Positions 1 through 12,102 of a stretch of 64,000 nucleotides of DNA are shown here, one piece after another; the first letter of the stretch is position 1; every line of letters begins with the position of its first letter. The stretch is from contig JAYGXS010000004.1 in NCBI GenBank assembly GCA_036362985.1, positions 9,193,223-9,257,222 on the forward strand. Reading direction: 5' to 3'. Both the position numbers and the translations under genes were made by a program. Below the pieces are notes generated by a model. The model had not been told where the DNA came from. It searched no databases and saw nothing but the letters and a program-made list of their open reading frames with translations. The DNA is from Ligula intestinalis. Lineage: Eukaryota; Platyhelminthes; Cestoda; Diphyllobothriidea; Diphyllobothriidae.

Positions 1-582
1 ATCCATCAGCGATCCAATATGCAAGGAACACGCAAAGCCCCATGTTGCTGCCAAATTTTCTAAAGTGAGCCTTTTGAGAGCAGACGGTAAGACAGGGAAG
101 GAAATGCGCAAATATTTACCGGCTGGTCATAAACTGGACCACCCAGTTCTCTAGGTTGGAGAGGTCCATCATTCTTGCTAGGGCCACCATGCACTCAGCA
201 TTGGCCTCCGTAATCTCCGCCCGCCCTGTGTAGACATAATCCATAAATGCAGAGGCGGCGCTAGAAGGTGCGCGTAAGCAGTAAACGAAATAACGGGAAT
301 GTTACCTAAGAGGAATTGTCGGCCACCGAAGGACCGAATTCTCTTCTGTGAGTTGACCGCCAAGTTTTGCTCGCAAGGAGGGAACGCGAGCAGCCAGTAT
401 AATGCGGTGAACATACAGCCGTCCACCGTCCTTCACCTAAAACATCGAATAGTGTAAAAAGCGACAACAACCTCGATTGTAAGCTCCTTAATCTCCTCAG
501 CAAGACGAATTTCGTTAAGGAGAGGGCAGCTACGGGCCAGTGGAAGTTCATCCTCAAACACTTGTGCTCGTGAGAGAGCCAT
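1..582 (-). CDS. BTB/POZ-domain protein, 5' part of gene (four exons, runs off the window)
   Basis: Exons on the minus strand are 582-472, 436-306, 260-120 and 59-1. The introns (437-471, 261-305, 60-119) are 35, 45 and 60 bp, begin GT and end AG, and keep the frame. The start is the ATG at 582-580. The spliced 147 codons hold a BTB/POZ fold at about residues 22-125: VKDGGRLYVHRIILAAR gives the conserved His and helix, and AFMDYVYTGRAEIT gives the YxYTG strand-turn. BTB domains mediate dimerisation and often Cullin-3 binding in kelch-like adaptors. The downstream partner domain lies outside the window, so kelch, MATH or other architecture is unknown. No stop or frameshift is seen, so this looks like a live host gene, the only one in the window. 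The first intron has a weak donor (GTTGTT), so that junction is the least certain. Confidence 0.8.
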
Positions 583-830
583 GTGAAGCGAGCAAGCGGA
601 GCAGTAGCGACAGAATGTCGTGACTACACTAACGGTTGACTATGATGAGGCCAGCAACCGCCTACTGGCATTCACGGCTGACCTCCAGGGTTCTGATTGG
701 TCGAGTAGGCAGAGCAGGAGCCAATTGAGTGGCGGTAAGCACAAGCCAATGGTTAAGCTGACGTCCGCTAGTTTTCATTGGTGAAAGCCCAGCTGGTGAC
801 AAGCGGAAGATGGTGTATGCTCCAACTCGA
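583..830 (-). promoter_or_regulatory. Putative promoter of the BTB gene: four CCAAT boxes and a CRE-like site
   Basis: CCAAT pentamers occur at 696-700 and 777-781 (as ATTGG) and at 721-725 and 746-750 (direct), so four fall within 86 bases. The first three are spaced 25 bp apart. TGACGTC lies at 759-765. The cluster is 114-201 bp upstream of the BTB start codon and no TATA box is evident. NF-Y binds CCAAT boxes and CREB/ATF proteins bind TGACGTCA-like sites. Promoter function is inferred from position and clustering. Confidence 0.5.
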
Positions 831-1556
831 TGGGAAAAAGGGTGTTTGGGAACATTGAATTATGGGCGTTATGTTCGGGTGCCATGTCTGCAGATAAAAA
901 AAAGTTGGTTAAAAAAACATGGTTATCGTGTGGGCAGAGCCTGCTTGGAACGCAGAAATTTACTCCAGCAGATCGGCTTTATTTAAAAAGTTGATCCTCT
1001 CAGCACATCTTCGACACCGTCAAAAACCCCAGAAGGCAAGAAACATCCTAACCGAAGTCCCTTCTTTTGCAGTCACTATTGGCTTTGATTTGGTCTTTTG
1101 CTTGGTCAAAAGTGTGCTAAATAAGGAGTTTGTTTCAAGTGATGAACACCGAAGCTGAGGGAGAGAACCACAACAATGTTGGAGGGCAGCTCGGATCCCA
1201 ACTGAGGGGAAGTGCAATAAAGGCCACATTCAGAAGTAGCCAGTACAGCCTGACCCTCAGTTCCCCAGCTAGTCATCCACCCCACACAAACACTGGCCTG
1301 ACCACGCGTTGGCACGTCAGTTGGCAGTCATTTAAGCCACGGCATTCAGTGCACTCCCATAGCTTCAAGAATGTCAGATTGCTTAATGTTAAAAAAAAAC
1401 TCGAACTGTTGACCGCATGCTCTTCCCCATTTCCGGCACTAAGCCAAACGTAAGTGAACAGAATGCACAAGTTAAGAACCTGGAGGGACATATTTCTAGG
1501 AGAATAACTTAAACGCCATCATTTGGCGGTTTACTATGTTTTACGAGTAAAAAGTT
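831..1556. other. Unassigned intergenic stretch
   Basis: Only short open frames are present (longest 107 codons at 1130-1453, plus strand). They show no recognisable domain and no exon structure like the adjacent BTB gene. Nothing here matches other repeats in the window. Confidence 0.5.
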
Positions 1557-2930
1557 CAAGGTGTCCCAGAAGTAACTGACCCTTTTGATTTGCCAATAAA
1601 ACGAAAACTATTAACGCTAGCATATTGAAACTAGTTTTATTCGAAAGAAAAACCTTTTTTGCTTTATTACAACTAGGTTTTGAATATGATATCTTTTAAA
1701 TGATGTCCATGGTTGTTTTGACAACTTCAGGTTCGTTTCTTTGTCACTTACATAACGCTCCATAGTGTATCAGGCGATAATTGTCTTATTTCAAAACAAA
1801 TGTTGTATTTAAGTTCTTACAGCTTTATTGGATATTTTACATGAACCCTTGACTTTAGATAGCCTTTTAAGAAGCAATCATTTGGGGTCAAATCTGGAGA
1901 TCAAGGGGGTCAAGGAATGTTACCAAATCATGAAATCAAATGATTTGGAAAGCACTCATTTAACAATGTCATTGTGTTTCTTGCTGCATGGGCCGTGGCT
2001 CCGTCCTGTTGAAATCAAGTATTGCGTAGGCAACGCCTCTCAATTTCAGGAAAAAGAAATTCGCAAATCATAGTTCGGTATTTTTCACCATTAACTGTTA
2101 CTGTTGCGCCATCATTATTTTCAAAAAAGTATGGGCCAATCACATTGAAAGCAGTTATTCCGCACCACACCGTCATATGAAGAGAATGCAGTGGCTTTTT
2201 TCTGAATTTCTCTTGGATTCTCATCGCACCGAATTCAAGAATTATGTCTATTTACATGGCCAGAAAAATGGAAAAGGGCTTCGTCAGAGAAGATAATGGT
2301 TTCGATAAAAGAGGCATCCTTACACAAACAAATAAAAGATTTGCAATAATTAACACGACCGTGATAATCATTAGGCAATAACTGTTGGGTTAAGTTAATT
2401 TTGTAAGGATATAACTTCAAGTCTTTTTTAACAATGCGATGTTCTGTCGATCGGGAAATGGATAATTGAGTTGAAAGTTTTCTGATAGAGGCTTTAGGAT
2501 TATCTGTAGCACTTGCAGAAACTCGCTCGATTACAGCTTCAGTTCGAGTTGATTTTAATCTTCCAGATCGTTGTTTATCACTAACATTTCCAGTGTCCGT
2601 ACATTTTCGATGCAGCGATTTATCTGTGTTCTTCGAAGGACTAGTTGTTGTTCTGAAATAATTTCTGTAATCACGATGCACTTTTGTTGCTGACATTGTC
2701 CATGTATAAAATTGAAATTTTTTTATTCTTCCTTCTTTGCTGATGAAAATAAAGGGTTTGCAATGAAGCAAAAAAGCAAATGTCGCGCTGGTTCGTAAAT
2801 AGGATACCAAGTATCCTTTTGTGCCATAAAAAGTTTGTTTTTTCAAATGAAACAAGTTTCAACATCCTAGTGTTAAAAGTTTTCGTTTTATTAGCAAATC
2901 AAAAGGGTGAGTTACTTCTGGGACACCCTG
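1557..2930 (-). mobile_element. Tc1/mariner-superfamily DNA transposon, complete ends
   Basis: The element is 1,374 bp with imperfect terminal inverted repeats of about 80 bp. The left end reads CAAGGTGTCCCAGAAGTAAC. The right end, reverse-complemented, starts CAGGGTGTCCCAGAAGTAAC. The right end is followed by TA (2931-2932), as expected for the TA target duplication of this superfamily; the left flank is now TT. It contains a decayed transposase on the minus strand. A second copy of its right-hand 660 bp lies at 12744-13402 as part of the large duplication. Confidence 0.85.
1673..2697 (-). pseudogene. Transposase of the Tc1/mariner-type element, degenerate
   Basis: Read on the minus strand from an ATG at 2697 to a stop at 1673, the protein is recognisable throughout but split by stops and frameshifts. 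In order: a helix-turn-helix region with VSDKQRSGRLKSTRTEAVIE and LSISRSTEHRIVKKDLK, the first catalytic Asp in IFSDEALFHFSGHVN, the conserved TVWCGITAFNVIGPYFFE block, the second Asp in FQQDGATAHAARNT (codon 2003-2005), the third Asp in SPDLTPND (codon 1877-1879) and a final GHHLKDIIFKT. The last two Asp codons share a frame with 41 residues between them, suggesting a DD41D-type triad. Several in-frame TGA codons stand where Trp or Arg is expected. Enzymes of this family cut and paste their element by a DDE/D mechanism. This copy cannot make an active protein. Confidence 0.8.
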
Positions 2931-3159
2931 TAGTTGGATGGCTGAAAAAAAGATGGGAGAGGGTACATGGCAGCTGCTTTCTTAGTCATCAATTCACACC
3001 ATAATTTTAGTTCTCATAAATATCTGTTGAAATTTATTTCGGGCAGGAGTTTTCTTGCAAGCGCACGAATGTTTTTATCGATATTTACAGGTCTACTCCC
3101 GGGCTTTCCGCAAGACAAAAACTTGGGGTTTCTTACATACGATATCACTATCCTACCCT

Positions 3160-3240
3160 TACGATAAACCTTACACTATTCCTTACCCTAAAATTACATT
3201 TATCCTTATCCTGACCGCTACCCTAAGCCTAACCCTAACA
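3160..3240 (+). repeat. Degenerate telomere-like CCCTAA repeats
   Basis: The stretch is rich in CCTTA and CCCTA words and closes with CTAAGCCTAACCCTAACAG. It resembles degenerate copies of the metazoan TTAGGG telomere repeat. The same sequence lies in copy B at about 13647-13735, so it is part of the duplicated repeat and not a chromosome end. Confidence 0.45.
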
Positions 3241-4170
3241 GAAATTCATTGAGTAGGCATGTAAATATAAATAAGAACTTTTGTGTGCTACCTAGGAAAC
3301 GCCTGCCTCCTACGTAGCAGTGTCCTGCAGAGGCAGAATATAAGCAAAAACTTGTCTGGGCTACAGTCACTACCCGCGTTGCCAGTATTGTAAATAAATA
3401 CACGAGTTTGCACAACCTCTGGCCAGGCTAGGTGTTTTTTTTAGGTCAAAGGGGATCCGAAACCTCTTCGGGTAAAATAATTATTATCGATTCATAGAGC
3501 ATACCACTTTTCATTGCCTTCGCTTTCACTGTGCTAAACTTGCACGCAAATTGGCGAACAACTATGGCGTGATTTTAGTGACAGTGTATCCGACTTCAAC
3601 GTGAGTCAACTTAGATGAAATCAAGCTTCTGTCGTTTTGGTATTTTTTGAAGTGAACGAAGCACGTGAATCGACAGTTTTGACGCAAGCAGCTTTGCTAC
3701 CCTCCATCATGGTGTTGCGTGATTCCTGCTGGAAAGAGATTCTTTCATAAACACGGGCCCTATGAATTAACGGTCCACAGTTATTCTCTGCGTGGGTGCT
3801 ATTTGGTCACGTGTCTGCGTAGTAGCACCAAAAATTCAATCAGCATAGGTCGTTTGACGGTGTCTAATACTGGAGAAAAAATAAAATGCTTCTTCTCCAG
3901 ACTTTGTATAATCCACCTTCGGGATAAAATGTTCAAATTGAATTCGCTTCAAAATTAAAAGTGTGGAACCTCGCTTTTAATGCACCATTGTAACCTTCGC
4001 TTAGTTTAATTACGCCTTCAAAGATGACGTATCTGATCCGGTTGGAACTGCTTTACAAAGGACTTATGTGTTGCAAACGATGGGAAGACCAGAGAGCATT
4101 GCCGGTAAAGATGAAGGAGACTTAAATGAAAAATTCTATAGCCGTCCTCAGTCAGTCATCCCCTACCCAA

Positions 4171-4258
4171 TGTGGTGTACCAGCCGAGACTCGAACCTGC
4201 AACCATTTCATAAGAAGTATAGCACTCTAACCGTTGAGCCACGCGATCGTTGTCTCGC
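4171..4258 (-). repeat. tRNA-like SINE head (copy A)
   Basis: On the minus strand TGGCTCAACGG (4241-4231) matches a pol III A box and GGTTCGAGTCT (4197-4187) matches a B box, at tRNA-like spacing. The T-arm does not pair well, so this is a tRNA-derived repeat and not a functional tRNA gene. The same head occurs at 14154-14240 and 20200-20282. Confidence 0.6.
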
Positions 4259-6389
4259 CAGTTTTGATCGGGAATATTAACATTCATTTAGGTTCACTAG
4301 TTTGCATTGGACAGGTATATTTAATCTGTGCCTAATAATAAATATGACACCAATATTATGAGCAGTCAGTAGCTTAGCAGGTGGTTGACTTGCAAGGATT
4401 TGAAGAGGGAGAGAAGGAAGAAGTATACAATTTAGTGGCATCATTCCTGAGGCAGGCATTATGCACCAAGGGTGAAAATGAAGGGAACAAGGTCAACAGC
4501 TAACCATTTTAGAGGTGTCATTGGAATAACTTGCAAGGGTCTTAGTGTTGTTATATTCGTTTAAACTTGCATTGCTCGGGAAATTGTAACGATTTAAACC
4601 TTTGAAATTCACAGCCTCTAATTTAACACGGAAAATGTCAACTTCTAGATTTTAGTGTTGTTAACATGCTACAACCGAAGTACATCTTAAAGACCTGCAA
4701 AATGGAGTTGTTTCTGTCAAAGAAAATCAAATATCACCGATTCGGAAAACAAGGTTTTGGTAAAAACAGTTCGCAAAACATGAAAACATTGACATTTAGC
4801 TTCAGATTTCGAACATTTAAATTTATTGGAAGGTTTTGTCTGGGTTGTTTATTGCCGCTATTAAATAGTGAGGAGTGCAGACCGATAAGCAGAAAAACGT
4901 AAGTTCTCTGTTCTCAAAAGCGAATAATCTTTCAAAAAGTCGATAAGTCCAATGTCAACTATTTCAGGCAAGCACTTAAAATTCTGGTCGACTTTTGGCA
5001 TTTACTACTTAAAAAAAACAGAGCTAACCAATCTCTTCGATATATCAGCATTATATTGAATTCCATTACCAGGGGTCTGAATTTCTTTAATAGCTCGTTC
5101 TCAGATATAATTTCTTAACAGATTGCCTGATGGTGTAAAATATCGTTCTTTTCTGCCGCTGCGAATTTAAATTTTGTCAAGCCTTTTCTTCAAGGTAACC
5201 TGCTTTACCGAGGAGGTCTGTTCGCAGATCAGAATTCACTTCTTTTGCATCATTTTGTGCAAATGATGTACTTGATTATTTCGGCGAAAGTAGGAAGGAT
5301 AGACGTTGAACGACAGAACGGGGTCAGCTCTGAGCAAACTTCTCATAATACAAAACTGTACTCGTTCAACAGCATTAAGCACTCATTTTATATTGATCCA
5401 ACGAGACTACCTGACTGAAATAATGTGCCAATGCAGCAATAGTGAAAAGAAAGGATATCTTCGGAAAATCGAGTTGTACTCGTGAATTTTCGAACAAGTA
5501 TCACGTGTTCGTCGTCAGACTAAATTAAAAGTGATGGCTGGGAATGTCACACTAGATGTTTTGGAGGCAGAAGTTACAACGAACGGGGGAGGGAAGGGGG
5601 ATTGGGTGGAAGGGTTACGGTGACGTGACACCCGCGGCGATAGGTTGTGCTAGTGAGGGGAGGGCGTGTTAGCGTTTGGACAGTAATAGTGACAAAAGGA
5701 CTTGAACAGGTAGTTCTGAATGTCTTAGTAAGCATGTTATCTTTTTAAGTGTTGGACCTACCCCAAATACATGAGTGTCCCGACGTTAGCTTGACATACC
5801 ACTTTTTCTCCCTACTAAGACACTTAGTAATTAAACAGCATTATTATTTGAAATGCATGCGCACCCAAATAGTCTTGTCAAACTGGAAAATCGTGCCCCC
5901 ATTAGTGGTGAATACCGCTTCGTTATGTGATGAATGCATCGAATGAAAAAGGCATATTTGACAGGCTCAATATGAATACCAGATTATAGTTAAATTCCTT
6001 AGCTGAGCGTAAACGTGCTTACCGATCTCTGCGGTGTACAAATTCAGCACTAGCTTACACCTCAATTTGGATTTAGCACTCGGCAGAAAAATGGGCGTGG
6101 ACAGTAAGATAAATTTGCTGCCATTTACGCTTTCCATCTTCTCGCTTATTTACAGAAATCCTCGGCGGTCAATCTCTGCTGAATATTTCGACGTGAGAGT
6201 CTTTTCGGGAGTTCTGCTGACCTGTTTCAACCCAAACTATACTTATTTGGAGAGGCACTATCTGAAAAATAATCTACGCTGCTGCGTGCCCCGTCTACAC
6301 GCGCCTTATCAGAGTTCGAATTGACCGCCCGTGAAGGCCTGTTAGCTATGCCAAATACAATCAGTCGCCCTCGTGACCTAACGCTACGT

Positions 6390-6660
6390 CTCAGTCAGGG
6401 GCGCCGTGGCAGCATGTCATCCTACTGAGTCGGCTGCGGCGGCACTGCGTGCAATCGATGCGTGCACGCGTGGATGCATCATTGGCGTGCATTGACGCGC
6501 GTTGCGGCGCTTGTTACCATTAGCAACGGACCGCGAGAGGCTTGCGAGCTGGGCGTCACGCAACGTTTCAGGCACGGGCGCTTTGCCAGAATGTCCTCGA
6601 ACTGAGTCGAATGCGACAGCTGCGTAAGCGATCGATATATACACATGTGAGCGCATGATC
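6390..6660. promoter_or_regulatory. CpG-rich block with an RFX-type X-box (copy A)
   Basis: A locally GC- and CpG-rich block in AT-rich surroundings contains GTTACCATTAGCAAC at 6513-6527. This is close to the palindromic X-box bound by RFX factors (GTNRCC, short spacer, RGYAAC). The copy B block (about 17050-17330) keeps the same motif. No adjacent coding exon was found, so promoter function is speculative; it may be part of a repeat. Confidence 0.3.
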
Positions 6661-7259
6661 AGCAGGCATTAACACTCATCATGCCACCCGTTAACATTAA
6701 AGACCGTCTCATAGCAACTAACACCTCCGATATTCTGAGAGTCGGAGCACAAACTAGCGCCACTCACAAAAATAGTCTCCAACATTCTCAAAAAATATTG
6801 GCTTTTCCTAAGAAGCATCCGACGAGGTATTACAGCTAATTCTGGCAATGGTGCAAACCTTAATGTTTCATCTAACTCCCTTGTCGTTTGTACCTCCTAT
6901 CTTGTCCCCACATAAAATGACACTTTCTCAATGCTTGTAAAATTAAAGATAGTTGGTAAAAAGTGTACTATTCATATTTGCCCAAACCCTCCCAAGTCCT
7001 TCAGCAACGGTTTGGCTAATCTCAGTCAATCGCCCGAGCAAACACAATTGATGGATCAGCCGTAAAATCCATCGATTAAAATTCTTAATGAAACTACGCA
7101 GGCGAGAAAGAACTGCAAGAATAGGTTGCAACATTTAGACTACGGGGCAAATTTGAATTTATCTGAGACTTTTGATACCATCATCAGATGACTTCTGCCC
7201 TAGTTACAGTTCAAATAGCCAGAATCTTACTAATTAATTCGATGTCTTGGGGGACAGCC

Positions 7260-8240
7260 AACGTTACTTGTACTTATACTTGTAACGGTTGTGATCATGC
7301 CTGATTTAGTCGGCCGCAATGATGTCACGAACGGTACTTCTCCATACGTGATGATTGGCGGCTGTGGATCTGGAAAGCTCCACCCAGTTTCTTCTGCGGC
7401 GACGGAGACCAAAGACAGAAGGTCCAATAACTGCTTCCATGTCTTGACGGACGGTGTCGAGCCAAGTATTAAGATCTCCTCCTCTTCGAAGCTTCCAGGT
7501 GGGCTGCGGCGTCGGGTCGAGGACAGCATAGCTTAGTTCGTGAGGCCGACGACAGAGAACGCGTTCAAATCGCCTGCGTCGCCTTCCTTGAATAGCCTTG
7601 TGATACGATCACAGCGTGTAAGAACCGCTGAAGTCGCTATAATTAACTCGCAGGATCGTCCTCAGGCATCAGTGGACAAAGACCTCAAGTTTTCGCTCAT
7701 CTTCCGTGCGCATAGCCCAGCATTCAAATCCATCGGAAAGGACTGACCGGATGGATTCACGGTATACATGAATCTTCGCGGCGATGCAGACATCACGTCG
7801 AAAGCATAGAAGCTTTTGAAAGATTGAGAAAACCCAGCGGCAGCATCGATACGGGAAACAATGTCATCCTTGCTCGACCCATTCGGTAGCAGCTTCGCCC
7901 CGAGGTATTTAAAGTTGTCTACTTCTTAAAAATGATGGCCATTAATCCCCGGGGGTGCCTTCTCTTGGTGAGGGATGCAGCTCGAGAATAACTTCGTATT
8001 TCCGGAATTTATGGGCACGCCAACTGACATAGCGATCTCACTTAACCGCAACACTACCGACCGTAGACCACGAAAGTTTGAGGCTAACAGCACAATAACA
8101 TCAGCCTATTCAAAATCAGTTAGCCGGCGTCCGGTTTTAATTTCAACACTGTTCCCTTCATGCAGGGCCTTGCCGAGAATCCAGTCAATGAAGTCGGACA
8201 CCAGACCGGATATCGCTTTTGTGGCGACCGAGCAGTGTTA
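7260..8240 (-). mobile_element. RTE-type LINE, 3' part of reverse transcriptase ORF, degenerate (copy A)
   Basis: Minus-strand translation gives the palm motif region FE*ADVIVLLASNF (YADD box damaged by a stop and a D-to-V change), then KLFSSCIPHQEKAPPGINGH, FKYLGAKLLPNGSSKDDIVS, a thumb with FECWAMRTEDERKLK, and an ending RDIIAAD-stop with the stop codon at 7308-7306. Residue order and motifs fit flatworm RTE-like endonuclease/reverse transcriptases. Short TACAAGTA-like repeats follow the stop (about 7262-7285), consistent with an RTE 3' tail. Several frameshifts are present and there is no upstream endonuclease, so this is a 5'-truncated dead copy. Confidence 0.75.
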
Positions 8241-11200
8241 GCAGTATCCACTGTTCAGAAGAAGAAGATGTGATCACTGGAACAAGGTCTTTATTTTTCA
8301 GGAATCGCACCTTCTTCTTCTGAAATGCTGCTTGTAACTAGTATATTTTCCTCCATTAGTATCCACTGTATTTCAGACACAGGAGTGGGGTTCAAACAAT
8401 ATGTTATATAATGACAGAAGCGACTGGAAGTGAAGAAGGCCTGGTCCCCCAGTCCCCTTCTCAACCTTAAGCGCTTCCTCTTAGCTAAACATAACGCTGC
8501 ACGTTAGAAACATTCACGTGACATCCCACTGCCCTTTTTCAAAAGAGCGAAGATACCACCACTCATTGGAGTGAATGTACCTTTCGCTTACTCGGTACTT
8601 TAACTCGATACAGTTAATAGAATATCCCCCATGCCATTCTGTAGAGTACTTATGAAGCTTATATGGGAAGAAGATCGTACTGATAACTCAAATGTCAACC
8701 TTTTCATCGAGAATAACTCCATCATGAGAAGACTAGAACAGATGTGGAACTTCGAGTTTGATTATGTTAAACATTAGAAAAAAAACACTGATTTATGGGT
8801 CTTGAAAAACAGACTAACAAGAAACTAAAAATATAAAAAGGGTACGTGAAGATGACTTTTGAGTATGTAAAGAGCGCCTAGGCAGAAGTTTGTGTATCAA
8901 CAAACACTGCTGTATCGGGAAAACTACCACTTCCTTTGATAGTAAATTCAAGGAAACTAGAGGAGCGAGGGGCAGTGTCTGACAGTGGTAGTCAGTATGG
9001 ATGTACGTCGCTCAATCAGAAAGTACTGCCGGTGCCAGACCTCGTCTACAGGTTATGTAGAGACTTGACTCGATTCCGCGAGTTCCCATATGTTGCGGTG
9101 TCGGCATGGAAGCAACGGTCCACAAGATCAGAGCTACAAGATCTCAACGTTGGTGTTTAGGATTTTGCAGGTGGACAGATGGTGAGGTAAAACCCAGCCT
9201 TGGGGTTTATTATATGACTGTTTATGTGTTCAGGGCAACCTCGGTCCTGTGTGTCGGCACCTGCGTATTTATTTGACGAAAAAGTAGACGATAAACTCTT
9301 CCAAAGCCTGCAATTCCAATTATTTGCGGAGGCTCTCGTATGTTGAAAACTGCTTGATCAGTCGCGATTTTGTCCAAGCTGTCATTATTATTTTCTAGCC
9401 TTTGAAATATACTTTGCTAACATACGGCTTCCACCCTAACAAATGGTACAGTAACTCGGCTAAGGCTCTCCTAGACAACCCCGGAGTCAAACAAGTGGTG
9501 GATGTGTGTGCATTGACGTTGAACCGGGCGCTGTTGACAGGCCAATAGGCATTGAGTGGAACAAAGCTGCAGTTTCACAATCGAGGAGACTGAAACTACG
9601 GCCACTGGAAAGGCGATGTTTTCTTACATCTTCATCCTGTACGACTCACTTAAGTGTGTCGGTCCTGTTTTTCTGCTAGCAAAGCTGTTACTGCACTAGT
9701 TGTGCCGAGCCAACCTTGGATAGGATGAGGAAATCAATGATTACTATGTGGAACAGTGGTTTATCTGGACCAGACACATATCAGGGCCTTAGCAATATTC
9801 GAAATCAATGCTTCTTGATCCCGCTTGCTAAAGTACCAAATTTATTGTTGTCTGTACGCTTCAAAGAGTGGGAATCAGACCGTTGTTTACTTTCGCGCAA
9901 TGACTAAAACGGTGCTATCCTTAATACCTTTGTGTAAATAACGTCGCGAGGTCCAAAATAAGCCAGAGTTAGGGCTCATCGCTACGATTCTGGTCGTTAA
10001 ACTCTTAAACTAGACGAACACGAAAGTATCACTACCAGTTTCTTCCAAGGTCTTGTCGATGGATTCGATAGTCGTATTACATCTGACACGGAACGCCACA
10101 TCACTTCTTAAAATATGTGTAGCCAACAGTTTTTCTACTATCGTAGATTTATAAGACGTATCAGACAGATGAAACGAAAATTCTGAGAGTATCGCAGTGG
10201 GCGTTGCCTCAAGAGGGGTACGCGATGACGGGCTGAAAACGGCTATGTGGCTCACGGGTCCCAACCTTCTGGACAAGACGTAGGACGAATGACCCCAGGG
10301 ACCGTATCAAAAACTGGCTGTCTTTTCATTGCAAAACAAAGTTGCATTTAGAACGGTTCTCATTGAGGACGATTGGCTATCGGGATTTTGCGACTAAATT
10401 AATTTCAGGAAACCTCTAAGACATGCTGCAATGCTGCGACTATTAGAAACCTTCCTAAAGGGCATAGCCTTGCAATAACCACAGCTGATTTCTAAACACC
10501 TCATCGTTGAAGACCTGGAAGGCGCCGAGTGGGATTTATTAAAATCGGTCCAGCGACCATGGTTTGAGGCTGAACCTTAATGGGCACATATTTGTCTTCG
10601 GGATACAGATCACAGGAAACGATTAATAGTCCTCTGAGAAATCTACCACCGGCCTGATTGGAGTAGGACGACTACAATACGCTCTGCTGCCGTATGCGAC
10701 AAGGCAATCGCTCATACTTCGGCAACACTATTTCGAACAACATGATCACCGATTGAATGGTCACACTCTTATATCGCATGTACTGCGAGAAAGCTGCTGG
10801 TCATTCACCATCAAACTCTTACCCAGCGAGTCCTCTCTGCTTTTCCTGCATGTCAGCGCTATCATTTATCACCCTGATGACAATTTATGGCACCTTTGCC
10901 GGCTGAGAGGCTAAGGCCGTATTATCCAGCATTTACATTCATCACGGACTATTGTAAGTGAAGGTAGCCCGGTGGTTGTAAAAGACGTGTTGTTACCGGT
11001 TCACATACCTCAGCATCCATGCGGTTCAACTAGAGCTAGTCTAGCAAATCACAACTGATTCGTTCCTATGTGCCTTCGGCAGACTCGCCGCAACATTTTG
11101 TACTGAGTACATGGACACTTTCATCGTCAATCGCAGGAAGCCACCCTTGTTAAATCAAACCAAGATGGGCCCGAACTCAAAATCTTATTTATTTGTTTCG

Positions 11201-12058
11201 GTAAAGATGGATCAGCTCATATCTACCGTCGTTGCGGATAACTGAATTATAGAATATCGCAATTGTAGATTTAGACCTCATCGCCGATATAGTGGCACCA
11301 AGAGGATCCGGAAAGGAGGCGGTTCTGAAGAGCTCCTCAAGAGATTTCCTATTCAGAAACAAACAAGGAGGATTTTTTTAAGGAACTGCGAAGTTTGTGT
11401 CTCTTACAAAAACACAAACCAATCGACGGATGATAACTTTTTGTTTTCCCATAGCCATCCATTTGACAGCAACACTAGATGCGCTCCCTCACTGTTGATG
11501 GGGGTGGTAGTTACGCTATAGCGTCTCATAAATATTTAACATTCATCAACACTATACAGTTCATTTTCTCGTCAATTGCTTCATTCGGATAAATACGCTC
11601 TTTTTGCTTACCCAAATTACCCTATTTTTGTTTTAAGGCTTTATCTTGCCCCGCATAAATGGACACTATCTTACTTGTTTTAAACTTGGAAACATTCGGT
11701 ATAAGTGCACTACTTACTTTTTGCTAATATGCTCACGTTTTAGAACCGTGCTTTTTGTCAAGACATAATTTTTGGTTCCGTTTTCAGGTACAAAGGGCCT
11801 GACCTAGACAGACTTAAAAACAGCTAGATCGACAAATTTCAAGGAGAATTACTAAAACAGCCCACCAATTGGCGGTGGAATTTCACATATAATGAACATG
11901 TGCACGCTAAATGCATTGCTGAGAAAAAGAAGAAAAGTTGAGGATGGTTGAGAGTGTGAAGGAGAGATGATATATGCAAACGGTATAGGGAAAGACAAGT
12001 AAACGCTACAGGACGATGAGAAAGATAATTGATGGAATCTAAAGTATGCTGTCAGGAA
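8241..12058. other. Unassigned 3.8-kb stretch
   Basis: Only short open frames occur (longest near 10010-10276, minus strand, 88 codons), without recognisable domains. No inverted-repeat termini, LTRs or tRNA-like heads were spotted. It separates the two copies of the large duplication and probably consists of old, unrecognisable repeats or intergenic DNA. Confidence 0.4.
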
Positions 12059-12062
12059 GGAA

Positions 12063-12102
12063 GGAGGAGGAGGAGGAGGAGGAGGAGGAGGAGGAGGAGG
12101 AG
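12063..12102 (+). repeat. (GGA)n microsatellite
   Basis: About 13 uninterrupted GGA units. The poly-proline open frame on the opposite strand is an artefact of this repeat. Confidence 0.95.

Larger units (their letters stand above)
2283..8100. repeat. 6-kb segmental duplication, copy A
   Basis: This block is repeated in the same orientation at 12744-18748, with a few percent divergence by eye and small indels. Homology begins at GTCAG inside the mariner transposase region and ends at CAATAACA inside the RTE LINE palm region. Copy A lacks about 680 bp present in copy B (15675-16360). It carries the mariner right end, degenerate telomere-like sequence, a tRNA-like SINE head, a CpG-rich stretch and the RTE LINE 3' end. 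Between these (about 4260-6390 and 6670-7260) no coding sequence could be recognised. Confidence 0.85.

Noticed and set aside
3160..3240. True telomere or chromosome end.
   Set aside because: The repeats are degenerate, short, and duplicated internally at 13647-13735.
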